The notes under the pieces were generated by a model. It was not told the origin of the DNA. It made no database searches and was given only the letters and a program-made list of their open reading frames with translations. The translations under genes were made by a program, and so were the position numbers. A stretch of DNA of 49,384 nucleotides. Source: Purshia tridentata. Taxonomy: Eukaryota > Streptophyta > Magnoliopsida > Rosales > Rosaceae. Below are positions 25,028 to 35,127 of this stretch, in pieces. Within the stretch, counting starts at the first letter, position 1; every line of letters begins with the position of its first letter. The DNA lies in assembly GCA_003254885.1 (NCBI GenBank), contig QANT01001021.1:1-49384 (forward strand). Direction: 5' to 3'.

Positions 25028-25187
25028 TTGAAAAGACAAAGAATTACAAATGATCATTGCTTCCCCTAAGGAGACCCTTGTTGGATTTGAAAATAATAGG
25101 TAAAATATTGAAAAGACAAAGAATTACAAATGATCATCGCTTTCCCTAAGGAGACTCTGGTTGGATTTGAAAATAATAGGTAAAATA
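25028..25187. repeat. 80-bp duplication inside array unit 2
   Basis: Copies at 25028-25107 and 25108-25187 both start ttgaaaagacaaagaattac. Unit 1 has one copy. Together with the 72-bp duplication in unit 1, it shows that small duplications keep arising in this array. Confidence 0.86.
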
Positions 25188-25256
25188 TTTAGTCGATAGA
25201 GTCAATGTCAAAAAAAGTTAAAAAGATTCACCAACAAAACCAATATCAAAGTTTAA

Positions 25257-25689
25257 TCTTCAAAATCCATGAGAGCTTTGATGATTCGTATACAGTTTCT
25301 CAAAACGTTTTAAGAGTGCCCAAGTATTACAATTGATGATCGATTACGAACGGCCAACTGTACTTATCATGACAAATTCACGATAATGTAGCGAGAATAT
25401 CAATTACTATGGTAGTACCTCTTAAACCAGCTCATCCGTACGTACTCCTTCAAAAAATTTAGAAAATCGAAACTCAAAGTTAGGCTTTTTCATGACCCTT
25501 TACTATCAAATCATCAATAACAACTAAAATTGTGCAATATGGCATACAAAAACGATGCAGAGTTTTCAAGGAACAATATTTAATATCATAATACATGCAC
25601 AAAAACAGTCTCAACAGTCAGTGAGTGAAAATCCCCCTACCTGGTGTCTAAACTTAACCTGTTTGTATTTCCACAGCACCAAAGTCTTT
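25257..25689. other. Non-coding stretch between the array and copia fragment
   Basis: No gene, repeat or transposon terminus was recognised. Short open frames near 25555-25690 overlap the end of the adjacent copia fragment on the other strand or are random. Confidence 0.45.
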
Positions 25690-26212
25690 ACATTAACGTC
25701 TTCAATTTGCAAACATTTTCCTTGTGTCTCTCTGATGAATCACACCTTAGAAGAAGGTCCATATACATTTCTTTAGTTAGATCACCATGTAAAAAGGCTT
25801 TCTTCATATCAAACTGTTGCAGTAGCCAACCCAAGTTGACTGCCAAAGACAATAACACTCGGACTGTATTGATTTTAGCAATTGGAGCAAACATCTCTGT
25901 ATAATCGATTCCATATGTTTGATTCTTCTGCAAGGACTTTATTTCTTCATTTATGACTACTTTCCACCTTGGATCAACTAAGGCTTTCTACACACTGTTA
26001 GGAATAGATACAATAGATAATTAATTTACAAATGACTTATTTGATTCTGACAAATGGTGGGTAAACACATATTGACTCATAGGGTATTGGCTTTACTAGA
26101 GAGGGTAGGCTCATATGTAGATTTAGGAATACCTTTTGTGTTACAAACTCGAAGATCCTTTCTAGGTGGAGCAGACATTAAGTCAAGAATATCGTTGATA
26201 GCTGATTATCTT
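25690..26212 (-). pseudogene. Ty1/copia pol fragment (linker to reverse-transcriptase start)
   Basis: Read on the - strand, this runs from the integrase-RT linker (a serine/proline-rich patch, then SNKSFVNQLS and VDPRWKVVINEEIKSLQKNQT) into the start of RT (GIDYTEMFAPIAKINTVRVL, FDMKKAFLHGDL, then VCKLK). It breaks off before the YxDD motif. Stops and small frame breaks occur near 25990 and near 26080. Its RT start differs from that of the neighbouring element, which keeps its own equivalent region at 27741-27158, so this is a separate copia lineage joined at about 26212. Confidence 0.75.
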
Positions 26213-29050
26213 CTACTCGATGCAAACGGCATTATCTTATGAGATAATGGTTGGTTCATCAGTGGTGGAATACAGCCCACGTGTACTTCGAACATGCTTG
26301 GTAACGGCTTCAAGCCATATACATTCATGAACTGTCTCGTGAAGAGCTAGAATCTCAGCATGATTCGAAGAGGTAGCAACAAGGGTCTGATTCGTAGACC
26401 TCCAAGATATTGCTGTATTCGCAATGGTAAAGACATAACCAATTTGGGAATGTGCCTTGTGCAGGTCTGATAAATAACCCCTGTCAGAAAATTCAACAAG
26501 GCATGCATCATTCCGAGGGCCAAAAGGGGGTTTGGCCCATTCCAAGATACATAGGGATAGAATAAGCCCATATCCGTCATACTTCTAATGTAGCGGAAAA
26601 TGTCTTTTATGCTATTCTAGTGGCGGCGTGTTGGCGCAGAGCTATATCTAGCTAGCAAGTTCACAGCGAATGTGATGTCCGGTCTAGTGCATTGAGCCAA
26701 GTACAATAATGAGTCTAGTGCACTTAGATATGGAACTTCTGGTGCTAATACCTCTTCGTTATAATCTGCGGGACGAAACGGATCCTTCTTAAGACCTAGA
26801 CTACAGACGATCATGGGTGTGCATGAAGGCTTCGCTTTATCCTCATTAAAGCGCCTTTACATCTTCTGGATGTATTTCGATTGATGGACCAAAATCTCAT
26901 CTGCACAGTGCTCGAGCTCCAGGCCGAGACAGAAATTCGTTCTCCCAAGATCTTTCATCGAATTCCGACTTCAGGTGCTTAACAGGCTCATTGATCTCTT
27001 CAGGAGCACCAAATAAATTTATGTCATTGACATAAACAATTGTAACAATAAATCCGGAACTTGTTTTCCTAATAAACACGCATGGGCATAGTTCATTATT
27101 CAAATATCCCTTTCCGATCAAATATTCACTTAGACGGTTATACCACATCCGTCCGGATTATTTCAATCTATAAAGTGAACGCCTCAAACAAATGGAGAGC
27201 GTGTTCCGTGGTCTGGAACTATTTGCATCGGGAATCTTAAGTCCTTCAGGAACTTTCATATATATCTCTGTATCAGGATCCCCATAGAGATAAACTGTGA
27301 CCACATCTATAAGCTGCATATTTAGTTTTTCGGAAACTACCAAACTGATAAAGTAGGGAACGTTATGACGTTCATTACAAAAGAATACATCTCCTCGTAA
27401 TCAATCCCAGGGCGTTAAGAAAATCCTTGTGCCATTAGACGAGCCTTGTATCTCACAATCTCGTTTTTCTCATTACGATTCCTTACAAATACCCATTTAA
27501 ATTCTACAGGTTTAACATGGGGAGGTGTAGGGACGACAGGCCCAAACACTCTTCTCTTTGTCAAGGAATATAATTCAACTAGGATTGGTTCTTTCCATTT
27601 TGGCCAGTCGTCTCGACGTGGACATTCATCAAAGGAGCAAGGTTCGATGTCATCGCTAATTATGATTTCGGTAGCTACCGCGAATACAAATATATTATTG
27701 ATGATAATCTCATTTCGATTCCAGATCTCACAAGCATGCATAATTTATCGAGATTTCTATGTTTTCGGGAGTGGGTTCAAATGTTGGAGCGTCCCCCAAC
27801 ACCGTCTCTTCCAGGACCAACCCATAATCCGAAACAATCTCGTGAGATGGATCGATTGAGGTTGCGATGTCAAGAAGATTCATTTGTGCCAAATTTACCC
27901 TCTTCTAGGGATAAGAATCCTTCGAACCTAGTGGTCTACCTTACTTCTGGGCAGGGACATGACTGGTTAGCCGCCATGGCTGTACCTCATCCATCTGGGA
28001 CAACACGTCCTACAGGGACGACAAGTCCAACGGGGACAGCACATCCTACAAGGACGACACGTCCTAAGGGGACAGATATCCTTGCAGGCATGTTTGCAGC
28101 AGGTATATGTGATCTCGTCACTTTAATCAGAGAAAGCGTCTGGCTACACTCTGTAGATCTAGAATTCTCCGCAATTCACTATAACATTGTGCGATTCGGG
28201 GATCAACATGAGACATAGTGGGGATATTCCACGTCAATTCACGTCGTTCATCAGGAACGGTGACGTTCTTATCTCCCCCTAACGGCGGGAAGACTGTCTC
28301 ATCAAAGTGACAATCCACAAATTTGGCGGGAAAGAGATCGCCTGTCAAGGCTTCTAAAAAAAAACATATAATGGATGGGGATTCATAACTGACCAATCCT
28401 TCGTTGAGGGCCCAATTTTGTATGTTGTGGTGGCGCAATTGGCACATAAACTGCACACCCAAATATGCATAAGTATGAAACGTCAGGTTCATACCCAGTT
28501 GCCAACTGTAACGTAGAGTAAGGTTGGATAGCAGTGGGCCTCAACGGGACCAACCTAGCTGCAGGCAAGATTGAATAGCCCCATGCAAAAAAATGGTGAA
28601 ATCTTTACTAGTCTTTGCATATGATAGTCTAGTATTCAACTTTCCCAACGAGCAGGCTTGGCATAGTGTGTCACTAAACACAAAATTGTAAAGGGATGCC
28701 CATGTGATGAATTGAGGATATGGTGCATCATACTTTGACGTGGGTGTTCTGACCGGTCATGCCATAGCAAAAATAACTGCTTAAATTAGTTAGCGCCTGG
28801 CTAACTATATGGTTTGTCTCAATCAATCTAATGGTCGTCATATAGAAACCACTCGAGAGATATGTCAATTACCCAATGTACGCTTCTGGCCGTACAAGTT
28901 GAAAATTATGCAAAGATATTCCACTCTATCTTCCTCGGTGGTTTCAACGTGATGACCGTTGGTTCGAATCTCCTTAAAACTCAACAACGTTCTTCTAGAA
29001 CATGAAGAATATAAGGCCTCATGAATGGTAAATTCAGTACCATTGGACAA
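26213..29050 (-). pseudogene. Copia pol remains (pre-integrase, integrase C-end, RT, RNase H)
   Basis: Readable pieces, 5' to 3' on the - strand, are as follows. The pre-integrase region is at 29050-28865 (LSNGTEFTIHEALYSS, SFKEIRTNG). The integrase zinc region includes LWHDRSEHP and MMHHILNSSHGHP (about 28770-28680). The integrase C-terminal end (YSTLQLATGYEPDV, CIFGCAVYVPIAPPQ; 28560-28430) follows almost directly. RT starts at 27741-27415 (EFKWVFVRNRNEKNEI, YKARLMAQGFS). The active-site region at about 27040 reads YVND in place of YVDD. RT/RNase H pieces lie at 26814-26240 (TRPDITFAVNLLARY, AISWRSTNQTLVATSS). The catalytic core of integrase is missing, and stops interrupt every domain. Confidence 0.85.
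28002..28073. repeat. 18-bp x 4 minisatellite in copia pol linker
   Basis: Units at 28002, 28020, 28038 and 28056 share the pattern (a/g)(a/g)cacgtcctacagggac. It sits between the integrase C-end and the RT start, the part of copia pol least constrained in sequence. In the + frame it reads as a GTTxPT-type repeat, but the element's coding strand is the other one. Confidence 0.85.
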
Positions 29051-29389
29051 CTTAAAATAGGCTTTGCCATGGCCCTCTACCAGGTTGGATTAGCCTGATA
29101 TAGTTGTCACAGAGGTATGAGTAGGCAATAAGTTTGAAAATTACTTCTGTTTTCGGAGTATAGTGTGCATAGTAGCACTGTCAGCCAGACAACAAACTTC
29201 CCCACAAAACATGCCTATTCATAAACTTAATTCAATGTATGAAAATAAATAACTTCATTGAATTAACATCCGAACATAACCAAATTTCCAAAAACTAACA
29301 ATCCAAAACATAAATCACCAAAATAATTCGAATATGAATCATTATTCAGAGAATAAAATAAATATGGCACAAGCGCCGATCATAACCAT

Positions 29390-30454
29390 GTTTTCGAGTT
29401 TTTTTTAGTCCTCGTCCAGAAGCAGTCTGGAAATCAGTGATCTCTAGTGTGGTATTCATAGAAAATGATCCATCGACGAAGTTGGTTTCACGAGGTCCGC
29501 GACTGGCGTAATACTCCTCTATAGCTTGCGCTAATGCACGACAGGTGCGAGACCAATGATCAGTTCCTCCACAATGGTGACATAGATCAATTTGATTATG
29601 ATTCTAGGGGCAACAGGCCTGACTAGTGTTCCTTTGAGTTCTTAAGGTCGAGTAACCGTGATTCCCATCACGTGGACTTTGGCCATGGGAACTGGGGTTA
29701 TGTGGGCCTTGGCTACTTAAGCCTTGGCCACGTTGACCTTGATCATATGAAGCGTTCTTCTGAGAACCTTTCCTTAGCTTTAGCCACGGGAACTGGGGTT
29801 ATGTGGGCCTTAGCTGCTTGAGCCTTAGCGACGTTGACCTCGATCATATGAAGCGTTCTTCTGAGAACCTTTCCTTCCATTTCTCGAGTGATCAAATTTT
29901 GCGTCATTTACATGACCTTGGTTTCTCGTTTCACGGTTTGAATTGCGATGAGCAACATCGTTTGCTTCAGGCAATGGTGTTGCTCTAGTACCAGCCGGTT
30001 GGGCTTAATCTTTGTTTAATAATCAGTTGTTGTTCTTTTCGGCGAGCAACAAAATAGTGATCAATTTTGAGAACTTGGTAAAAATGCCTCTTCCTGTATT
30101 ATTGCTTCTGGACCAAACAGGAGGTAGGGAAGATAAAGAAAATCTTCTCCAATAGGTTAGCTTTGGTGAGCTCCTTCCCACAAAATTTTAGGAGTGACCA
30201 AATCAGGTAAATCTCCGAATTATACTCATTTACGGATTTGAAATCCTGGAAACGGATGGTATGTCAGTCATGTTTTGCTTCAGGCATGAAAATGGTCCTT
30301 AGGTGGTTAAATCGCTCTTCCAGAGCGACCCAAAGAGCTCGTGAATCTTCTTCAGCGAGGTACTCAAATGAAGCTTTACATCTTGAGTCCACTTTAAATA
30401 GTTTCTTCCGAAAACTTCCAAAGCGACAAAATCAAGCTTGTTTAGATTTGACAT
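29390..30454 (-). pseudogene. Copia gag remains with CCHC zinc knuckle
   Basis: A gag start lies at 30454 (MSNLNKLDFVALEVFGRNYL), the usual N-terminus of this copia lineage. After about 31 residues the sequence jumps to the region AEEDSRALWVALEERF, so about 60 residues in the middle of the capsid part are missing and the frame shifts there. Further on are a Gly/Arg-rich stretch distorted by a duplication, and an intact CCHC knuckle, CHHCGGTDHWSRTC (complement of about 29541-29582). Stops occur, including one after EAKHD. Confidence 0.8.
29678..29875. repeat. 101-bp tandem duplication in gag
   Basis: Copies start at 29678 and 29779 (tttggccatgggaactgggg / tttagccacgggaactgggg) and run to ...cttctgagaacctttcctt. 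The unit is 101 bp, not a multiple of three, so it disrupts the reading frame of the Gly-rich region of gag. Confidence 0.88.
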
Positions 30455-30851
30455 TCTTAAGAAAGGAACAAATAATAATATTTAGTGCTTTGGGCAATAA
30501 CATCCATAAACAACTAATAAGAACTTCAAGTTCTATCACATGGTAAAATGAATTCAAATTAGACATGTAAAATCTACTGGTTTAATCATGTTTGGTGAAT
30601 TTATGAAGGAAACTTCAAGTTCCTTATATGGCATTATCGAAACTACGGGTTTGATATTTATGTATGAACTACTAGTTCGTTAATTACCTGCAATTTCTAC
30701 ATATATATATTCTAATGTGGAAATATAAACAAGTAAAATATTTATATAATTCAAATAGAATTAAAAATATCACAAGATTGATCATATAAATGATTCTACC
30801 ATTTAGAATATAAGTATTAGGTGAAGTGAATCAATTTCAAACAAAACATGT

Positions 30852-30903
30852 TAGTGCAGTGGTAAGGCACATGCATGTGTGCAGTAGGTCCCAAGTTCAA
30901 GCC
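30852..30903 (+). promoter_or_regulatory. Pol III A-box/B-box pair, tRNA-derived SINE head candidate
   Basis: tagtgcagtgg (30852-30862) fits the tRNA A-box TRGYNNARNNG. gttcaagcc (30895-30903) fits the B-box GWTCRANNC. The 43-nt start-to-start distance is right for a tRNA or tRNA-derived SINE. The rest does not fold as a full tRNA cloverleaf by eye. The pair lies antisense inside the leader of the copia element. No SINE 3' end or target duplication was identified. Confidence 0.5.
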
Positions 30904-30939
30904 TCAGGAAGTGCAATAATTAAGCTCAATTTTTTCAGA

Positions 30940-31510
30940 GTTTCAGGAGGTGAAGAGAAGGCTGCCACGTAGGCATGTCGACGTGGAGTGCGGCTCTGAC
31001 GTGGCGTGCCAATGTGGACGCGCTGCTGGTCTGCCCACTTAACATGGGCCTAGGCTTGGGCTGCGGGCCTGCGCCCTTGTTGGGTTCTCTAAGCTTCTGA
31101 CTTGTAGCTTAGGCCTCGGGCCTGGGCAGCAAGCCTCCTATGTTGGGCTCTCTGGGCTGCCTAAGCTTTTGGTTGTAGCTTGGGCCTCGGGCTTGGGCTA
31201 CGAGCTTGGCTGGGCAGCGGGCCTAGCCTAGGCATGGGCAAGGGCCCACGTGACCTGGTGGCTGCGGGCCTCTGTTGGGCTCCCTTGGGTTGCGGTCTTA
31301 TTGGGCCCACGAGGCCTTCTGGGTTGGTGCACCCAATTTGGGCTTGTTGGGCCCATGCGGCCTGCTAGGCTGCATGGCCTATTTGGCCCACACGGCTTGT
31401 TGCAGGGGCAGCAAGGTTGGGCTTGGGCCTATCTTGACTGACGGTTGTTGGCGGTTGTAGGGCGCCTCTGTTGGTTGCCGGTGGCTACTGGCTACCTGTG
31501 GTGATGGCCG
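30940..31510. repeat. GC-rich leader with gggc-type repeats
   Basis: A 570-bp island of G+C-rich sequence lies between the copia PBS and gag. It contains many ttgggcc/gggcttgggc motifs. A roughly 55-bp module (tgttggg(c/t)tctct... gtagctt(g/a)ggcctcgggc) is repeated at about 31077-31128 and 31139-31198. Open frames across it on both strands follow from the composition; I do not call a gene. Confidence 0.65.
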
Positions 31511-31800
31511 GCGACTGTTGGCGAATGATTTCCGATCACTAGAAAATTAATTTTCCCCAATTTCCACCTTTTTTAATCATTCAATTCAAAACCATGAACA
31601 AAAATATATAATCCCAATTAAATCAATCACATAGATTTAAGGTTCATGCTTCATGGAGATTTTTACATGCTACCAAAGTTTAACAAGCATGAATACAAAA
31701 AATTGTTCTAGAAAACCTACTTGGTTGAAGAACAGATTGAATTTAATCCTCTTTTGTTTGGCGATCCACAATCCCAGAGTTTTTCGTGCTGATAACCTAT

Positions 31801-32051
31801 TGTAAAATATATATACTAGGATTTGTGGAGGCAGAGAGAATCATCCAGTACTCTTATTCATTTAGGAATATATATATACTTATACAGAAGTAGGGTTTAC
31901 TCACTTTAATAAATTACAAGTATACCCATACAACTAATTACAGGAATAGCCACACTAATAAAGATATTTACAACACCACGGACATTATACGTGGTAGATT
32001 ATTATATACAACCATGGACACAATACGTGGTAGATTATATTATCCACCACA
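31801..32051 (-). mobile_element. 5' LTR of the copia element (right edge uncertain)
   Basis: The inner edge is clear: tgtaaaatat at 31801 (element strand ...TTTTACA) is followed at once by a primer-binding-like ATAGGTTATCAGCACG. The outer edge is placed at 32051, where the element strand would start TGTGGTGG. This is a guess, because no second LTR copy survives to compare. acgtggtagatta is repeated twice inside (near 31989 and 32023). Confidence 0.6.
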
Positions 32052-32349
32052 ATTAATGCTAGTTGTAGATTACCTATCAACTACGGTCAATGCCTGTGAA
32101 GAAAGTGAAATTAGCAAAAAAAATATATTTATATATATCAATATTAAATATTTTTTAGCAATTTTGTTTTTCAAAATAAACTATATAAGAGCAAAATAAA
32201 TATATAAAACTTAATAGTAATTACAAATTCATTACAATATAATTAATGCATCCATAAACATAAACCAAAGTTAAATCACAAGATATTATAAATTTCAAGT
32301 GGTTTGCCTAACATCAAAACATGGTCTAATTAATAATTAAGGTTGATCT

Positions 32350-35093
32350 TCAATATATACTAACATATTTTGATGGCCACGCAATCGCATTTGCTATAGC
32401 ATCTTCAAGGACTTGAAATTCACTTGTAGCACAGTATAAAGAGACACCCTCCACTTTCACTTTCCTTACCCAAACTTTCCAACAATCAGGACCAAGCACC
32501 ATATGATGAACCACAGCTTGAGGATTTGTAGATTCTATTTCTCCTTCTGCAACAACTTTTCTAGCTCCTAACCAGTGTAGTAGCTTGCATTTAGACAATC
32601 TTGAACCAATAGGTTGAAGCTACATACCAACAAGAAAAAAAAATCTCAATATATGAACAATATAATTGGGCTAGGTGATCAAATCATCATATATAAGTAC
32701 CATTAATTGTGGAATTACTTGGGAAGTGGCTTTAGAAGTTGTTCTTCTATCGTTCCTACCTATTTATACATTTGTACAACAACGTTGTGACTACAACAAT
32801 TGACAGAAAAACAAGCTGAGAAATAGAAGAAACCAAGAAAACAAAATGTTATCTGAATATATCATTAATAATAATTATAGAATATCTAATATCCAGACCA
32901 TGTAAGCATTAGTTGGGTCTGAAGATATGTAAAATTGTGTGTATTAAAAGGAACCTTAACCAAGTAGAACCACAAATCCCTTTTTCTACTAAACAAAGCA
33001 AGAGCTGAAAGATTTAGAAGATGTAAACATTGATAAATTGTAATGCTAAATAATCTAAAAGACTAAAAAGAGGTGAACATTAATAAATGTAATGCCAGTA
33101 AGGAGGTCCCTTGCACCAATTCTACCAGGACGAGCAGAAAAAGTACCATCTCCATGTGTTGACTTCAAGTACTGTTTAAAATATATTTTTCATACATTTA
33201 ATTTGTAATAATTTGTGGCCTAGTACCAACTAATGACAACAAATGTTCTTAGTTTCACCTAAATAATTTGAATTTGGCAGATAATCTAAGTAATAGAATG
33301 TCTGTTTGGAGCTAAGAGAAATTCAATTGTACTGACCATTACAGACAAACATACTACTACAATAGTACTCAATTTGAAATAGAAGGAAAAGAAAAAAGTC
33401 ATGACACAGACTTTTAGGCTTTTAGAGATCAGAATCCTTATGAATACTACATCAGCTACTCTTATGTCTTGGCCACTAAAAGATCTCAATGCTCAATAAC
33501 CCTATGTTTCTTGATTAAGAATGCCAATACCAAACAATTAAAAAAAGGTACCTGAACACTATCTTTAGAAGCTTGTTTCGTACCACTATTAACACCTTGT
33601 AAGCTTGCTGTATCATGTTGTAACTAATAACTAAAAATAAAAGAATTAGCGTGCAGTCAATTAAAATCATCCATCTAGTGAAAAATTAGTGAATCAGAGT
33701 TACATAATTACCTACTGAGTAGGTTTAGAAACCTGCCCTCCATCATTCTTAGCTCTTTGAATATTTATGCTACCTCGTTGTCATGACTAATAAATATCCA
33801 ATAAATGAAAAAGAGGTAACAAAACAAGAGTTCACTAATATACACATGTTTTGAAAGACACATGTTCTTACTTGAGCCTTATTTATAGAAGCATCTACCA
33901 CATCATTGGTTTCTAAATTGTTACCATTAGCTCTTGTATTATCAATCTGTAATTACCAATAAAGTTAGACTTTAGGAGGAACTAATGGCACAAACACGAA
34001 TTAAAGTTTTTATCTTAATTTATGATTACCTGCAAATGGTGTCTACCGAGTACAATAGCAATTAATTCCTTCACCGTCTCCCGAAGAGCTCATGCTTCTT
34101 CACCAATTTGAGCATTACTCACCCTACCAACTGCACAGGCCTTAAGTTTTGAAGGTGTTATTCCAACACCAAGTGCTCGAACATAACCTCGATGTTCAAG
34201 TCCAAGAGCTTTTGTTAGGGCATCATTCTTTATACTAAAATTATCTGTAGATGGTTCCTGTTTGGCCATATTTATCTCATCCTGAATCATTAGCAAAAAA
34301 AATAATACAAGGCTAATAATTATAATCAAGTTTTCATACCAATTTCTTTGCAACTGTTTCATTAACTGGTTCACTGTTCTTTCATGTATGCCCAGCTACC
34401 CAAAGATCTACTATAGTCAATTCTTTATCTAGTGTACCATTGTTTCTCTATACATTAAATTACATTACAAAATTTACAATCTCTATGTAAGGCATTGTCA
34501 GTAGATGGAATTAAAACACGTAAAACTATTCATACCATTTCAAACTCCAAACACGCATATCCTTTGCGACTAATTATGTGGGCGAGAGTATGATGCGCCT
34601 TCAATTTTTCAAACTTTTTCACTAGTTTCCTATAAAATATAAATATTAAAAATTAAAATTTAAAGCTCACCCACATTTTAAAAGTAGAAAGTGAGAACCT
34701 AATTAAATAGTATTTTACAAAACTAACCGCAAATTTAGTAGACAATGCATGTTGAACAAAATTATTCCACTCATTTTTATCCTGAATATCATTAGGCTTC
34801 AATCGTTTAATTTTGATCTCAGGATCAGGACTCTCTGTGCCTTCTCTTATTTCTTGCCTCAAGTATAATTTGTGTTGACGCCAACACCCAGACATTTGGT
34901 TTAATAGATGAATTTTCAATGTTGTACTTTCACTACATGGAATATTAAAAAACCAATCAAATCTAAGAGAAGAGAAAGACAAGGACTCTAGAAGTAGAGG
35001 ACGATTATATATGACGAAGGACTCTTCAATGTTATATTTTTGCTTCATGAAATATATGGAAAACCAATGAAATCTAAGAGAAGAGAAAGACAA
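32350..35093 (-). pseudogene. CACTA (En/Spm)-type transposon gene remnant
   Basis: Exon-like pieces on the - strand match plant CACTA-associated proteins. 35093-34720 carries a WRQHKLYLRQ patch and KRLKPNDIQDKNEW, then HALSTKFA at a GT splice. 34633-34550 carries KLVKKFEKLKAHHTLAHII and SRKGYACLEFEMV (Transposase_24-like). Then come a VDLWVAGHT stretch (about 34400) and NDALTKALGLEHRGYVRALG (34302-34130). Four mini-exons follow (33872-33946, 33712-33786, 33552-33623, 32719-32790). The final exon 32619-32350 resembles the DUF8039 domain (CKLLHWLGARKVVAEGEIES, LGPDCWKVWVRKVKV, LEDAIANAIAWPS). In-frame stops occur after GHT, after IGEEA and in two of the mini-exons, so it is a pseudogene. CACTA termini for it were not found. 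Confidence 0.72.
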
Positions 35094-35110
35094 GGACTCT
35101 AGGAGGAGAG
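34914..35110. repeat. About 113-bp tandem duplication in the CACTA gene remnant
   Basis: Two imperfect copies share tcaatgttgtac/tatat, then the core aatctaagagaagagaaaga and caaggactcta. They start at about 34914 and 35026. In the - strand frame both encode a LESLSFSSLRF-type segment, so the duplication stayed in frame. Confidence 0.75.
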
Positions 35111-35127
35111 TGTTGGTTATAGAACAA

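Larger units (their letters stand above)
22954..25256 (+). repeat. Tandem array: two roughly 855-bp units and an older partial unit
   Basis: Unit 1 is 23541-24394 and unit 2 is 24395-25256; both begin gaatgttgtatacatatttt and end ccaatatcaaagtttaa, and they are highly alike. An older, shorter and more diverged unit occupies 22954-23540. Each full unit preserves a stretch that reads as a 60-90 residue open frame (MLYTYFEKTHNHEG... to ...NKLLPFVSNH), but the frame ends at the same place in each and resembles no family I know. The tail holds a cttgtcccacaaaatcctg module seen five or six times between 22.0 and 24.8 kb. Confidence 0.85.
26213..32051 (-). mobile_element. Ty1/copia retrotransposon, 3'-truncated and decayed
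   Basis: On the - strand the order is 5' LTR (32051-31801), a probable primer-binding site (31800-31786, atcagcacg core), a GC-rich leader, gag (from 30454), zinc knuckle, pre-integrase region, integrase remains, reverse transcriptase and RNase H, ending at about 26213. That gag-IN-RT-RH order is the Ty1/copia order. RNase H breaks off at the join with another copia fragment, and no 3' LTR or polypurine tract follows, so the 3' end is lost. Many stops and deletions make it non-functional. Confidence 0.85.

Noticed and set aside
23541-25256. CRISPR-like or satellite array
   Set aside because: Units are about 855 bp with internal differences and no short regular repeat-spacer pattern. It is a plant nuclear tandem duplication.
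27446-28218. Two + strand open frames of 137 and 160 codons
   Set aside because: They run antisense to the copia RT and linker, with an 18-bp minisatellite producing the GTTxPT phrase. No independent evidence of a gene.
28127-28492. 121-codon open frame on the - strand
   Set aside because: It is a frame-shadow of the copia integrase C-terminal region; the neighbouring frame carries the recognisable residues.
30238-30546. 102-codon + strand open frame
   Set aside because: Antisense shadow of copia gag, which is recognisable on the - strand.
30852-30920. A functional tRNA gene
   Set aside because: A-box and B-box are present, but acceptor and anticodon stems do not pair by eye, so it is at most tRNA-derived.
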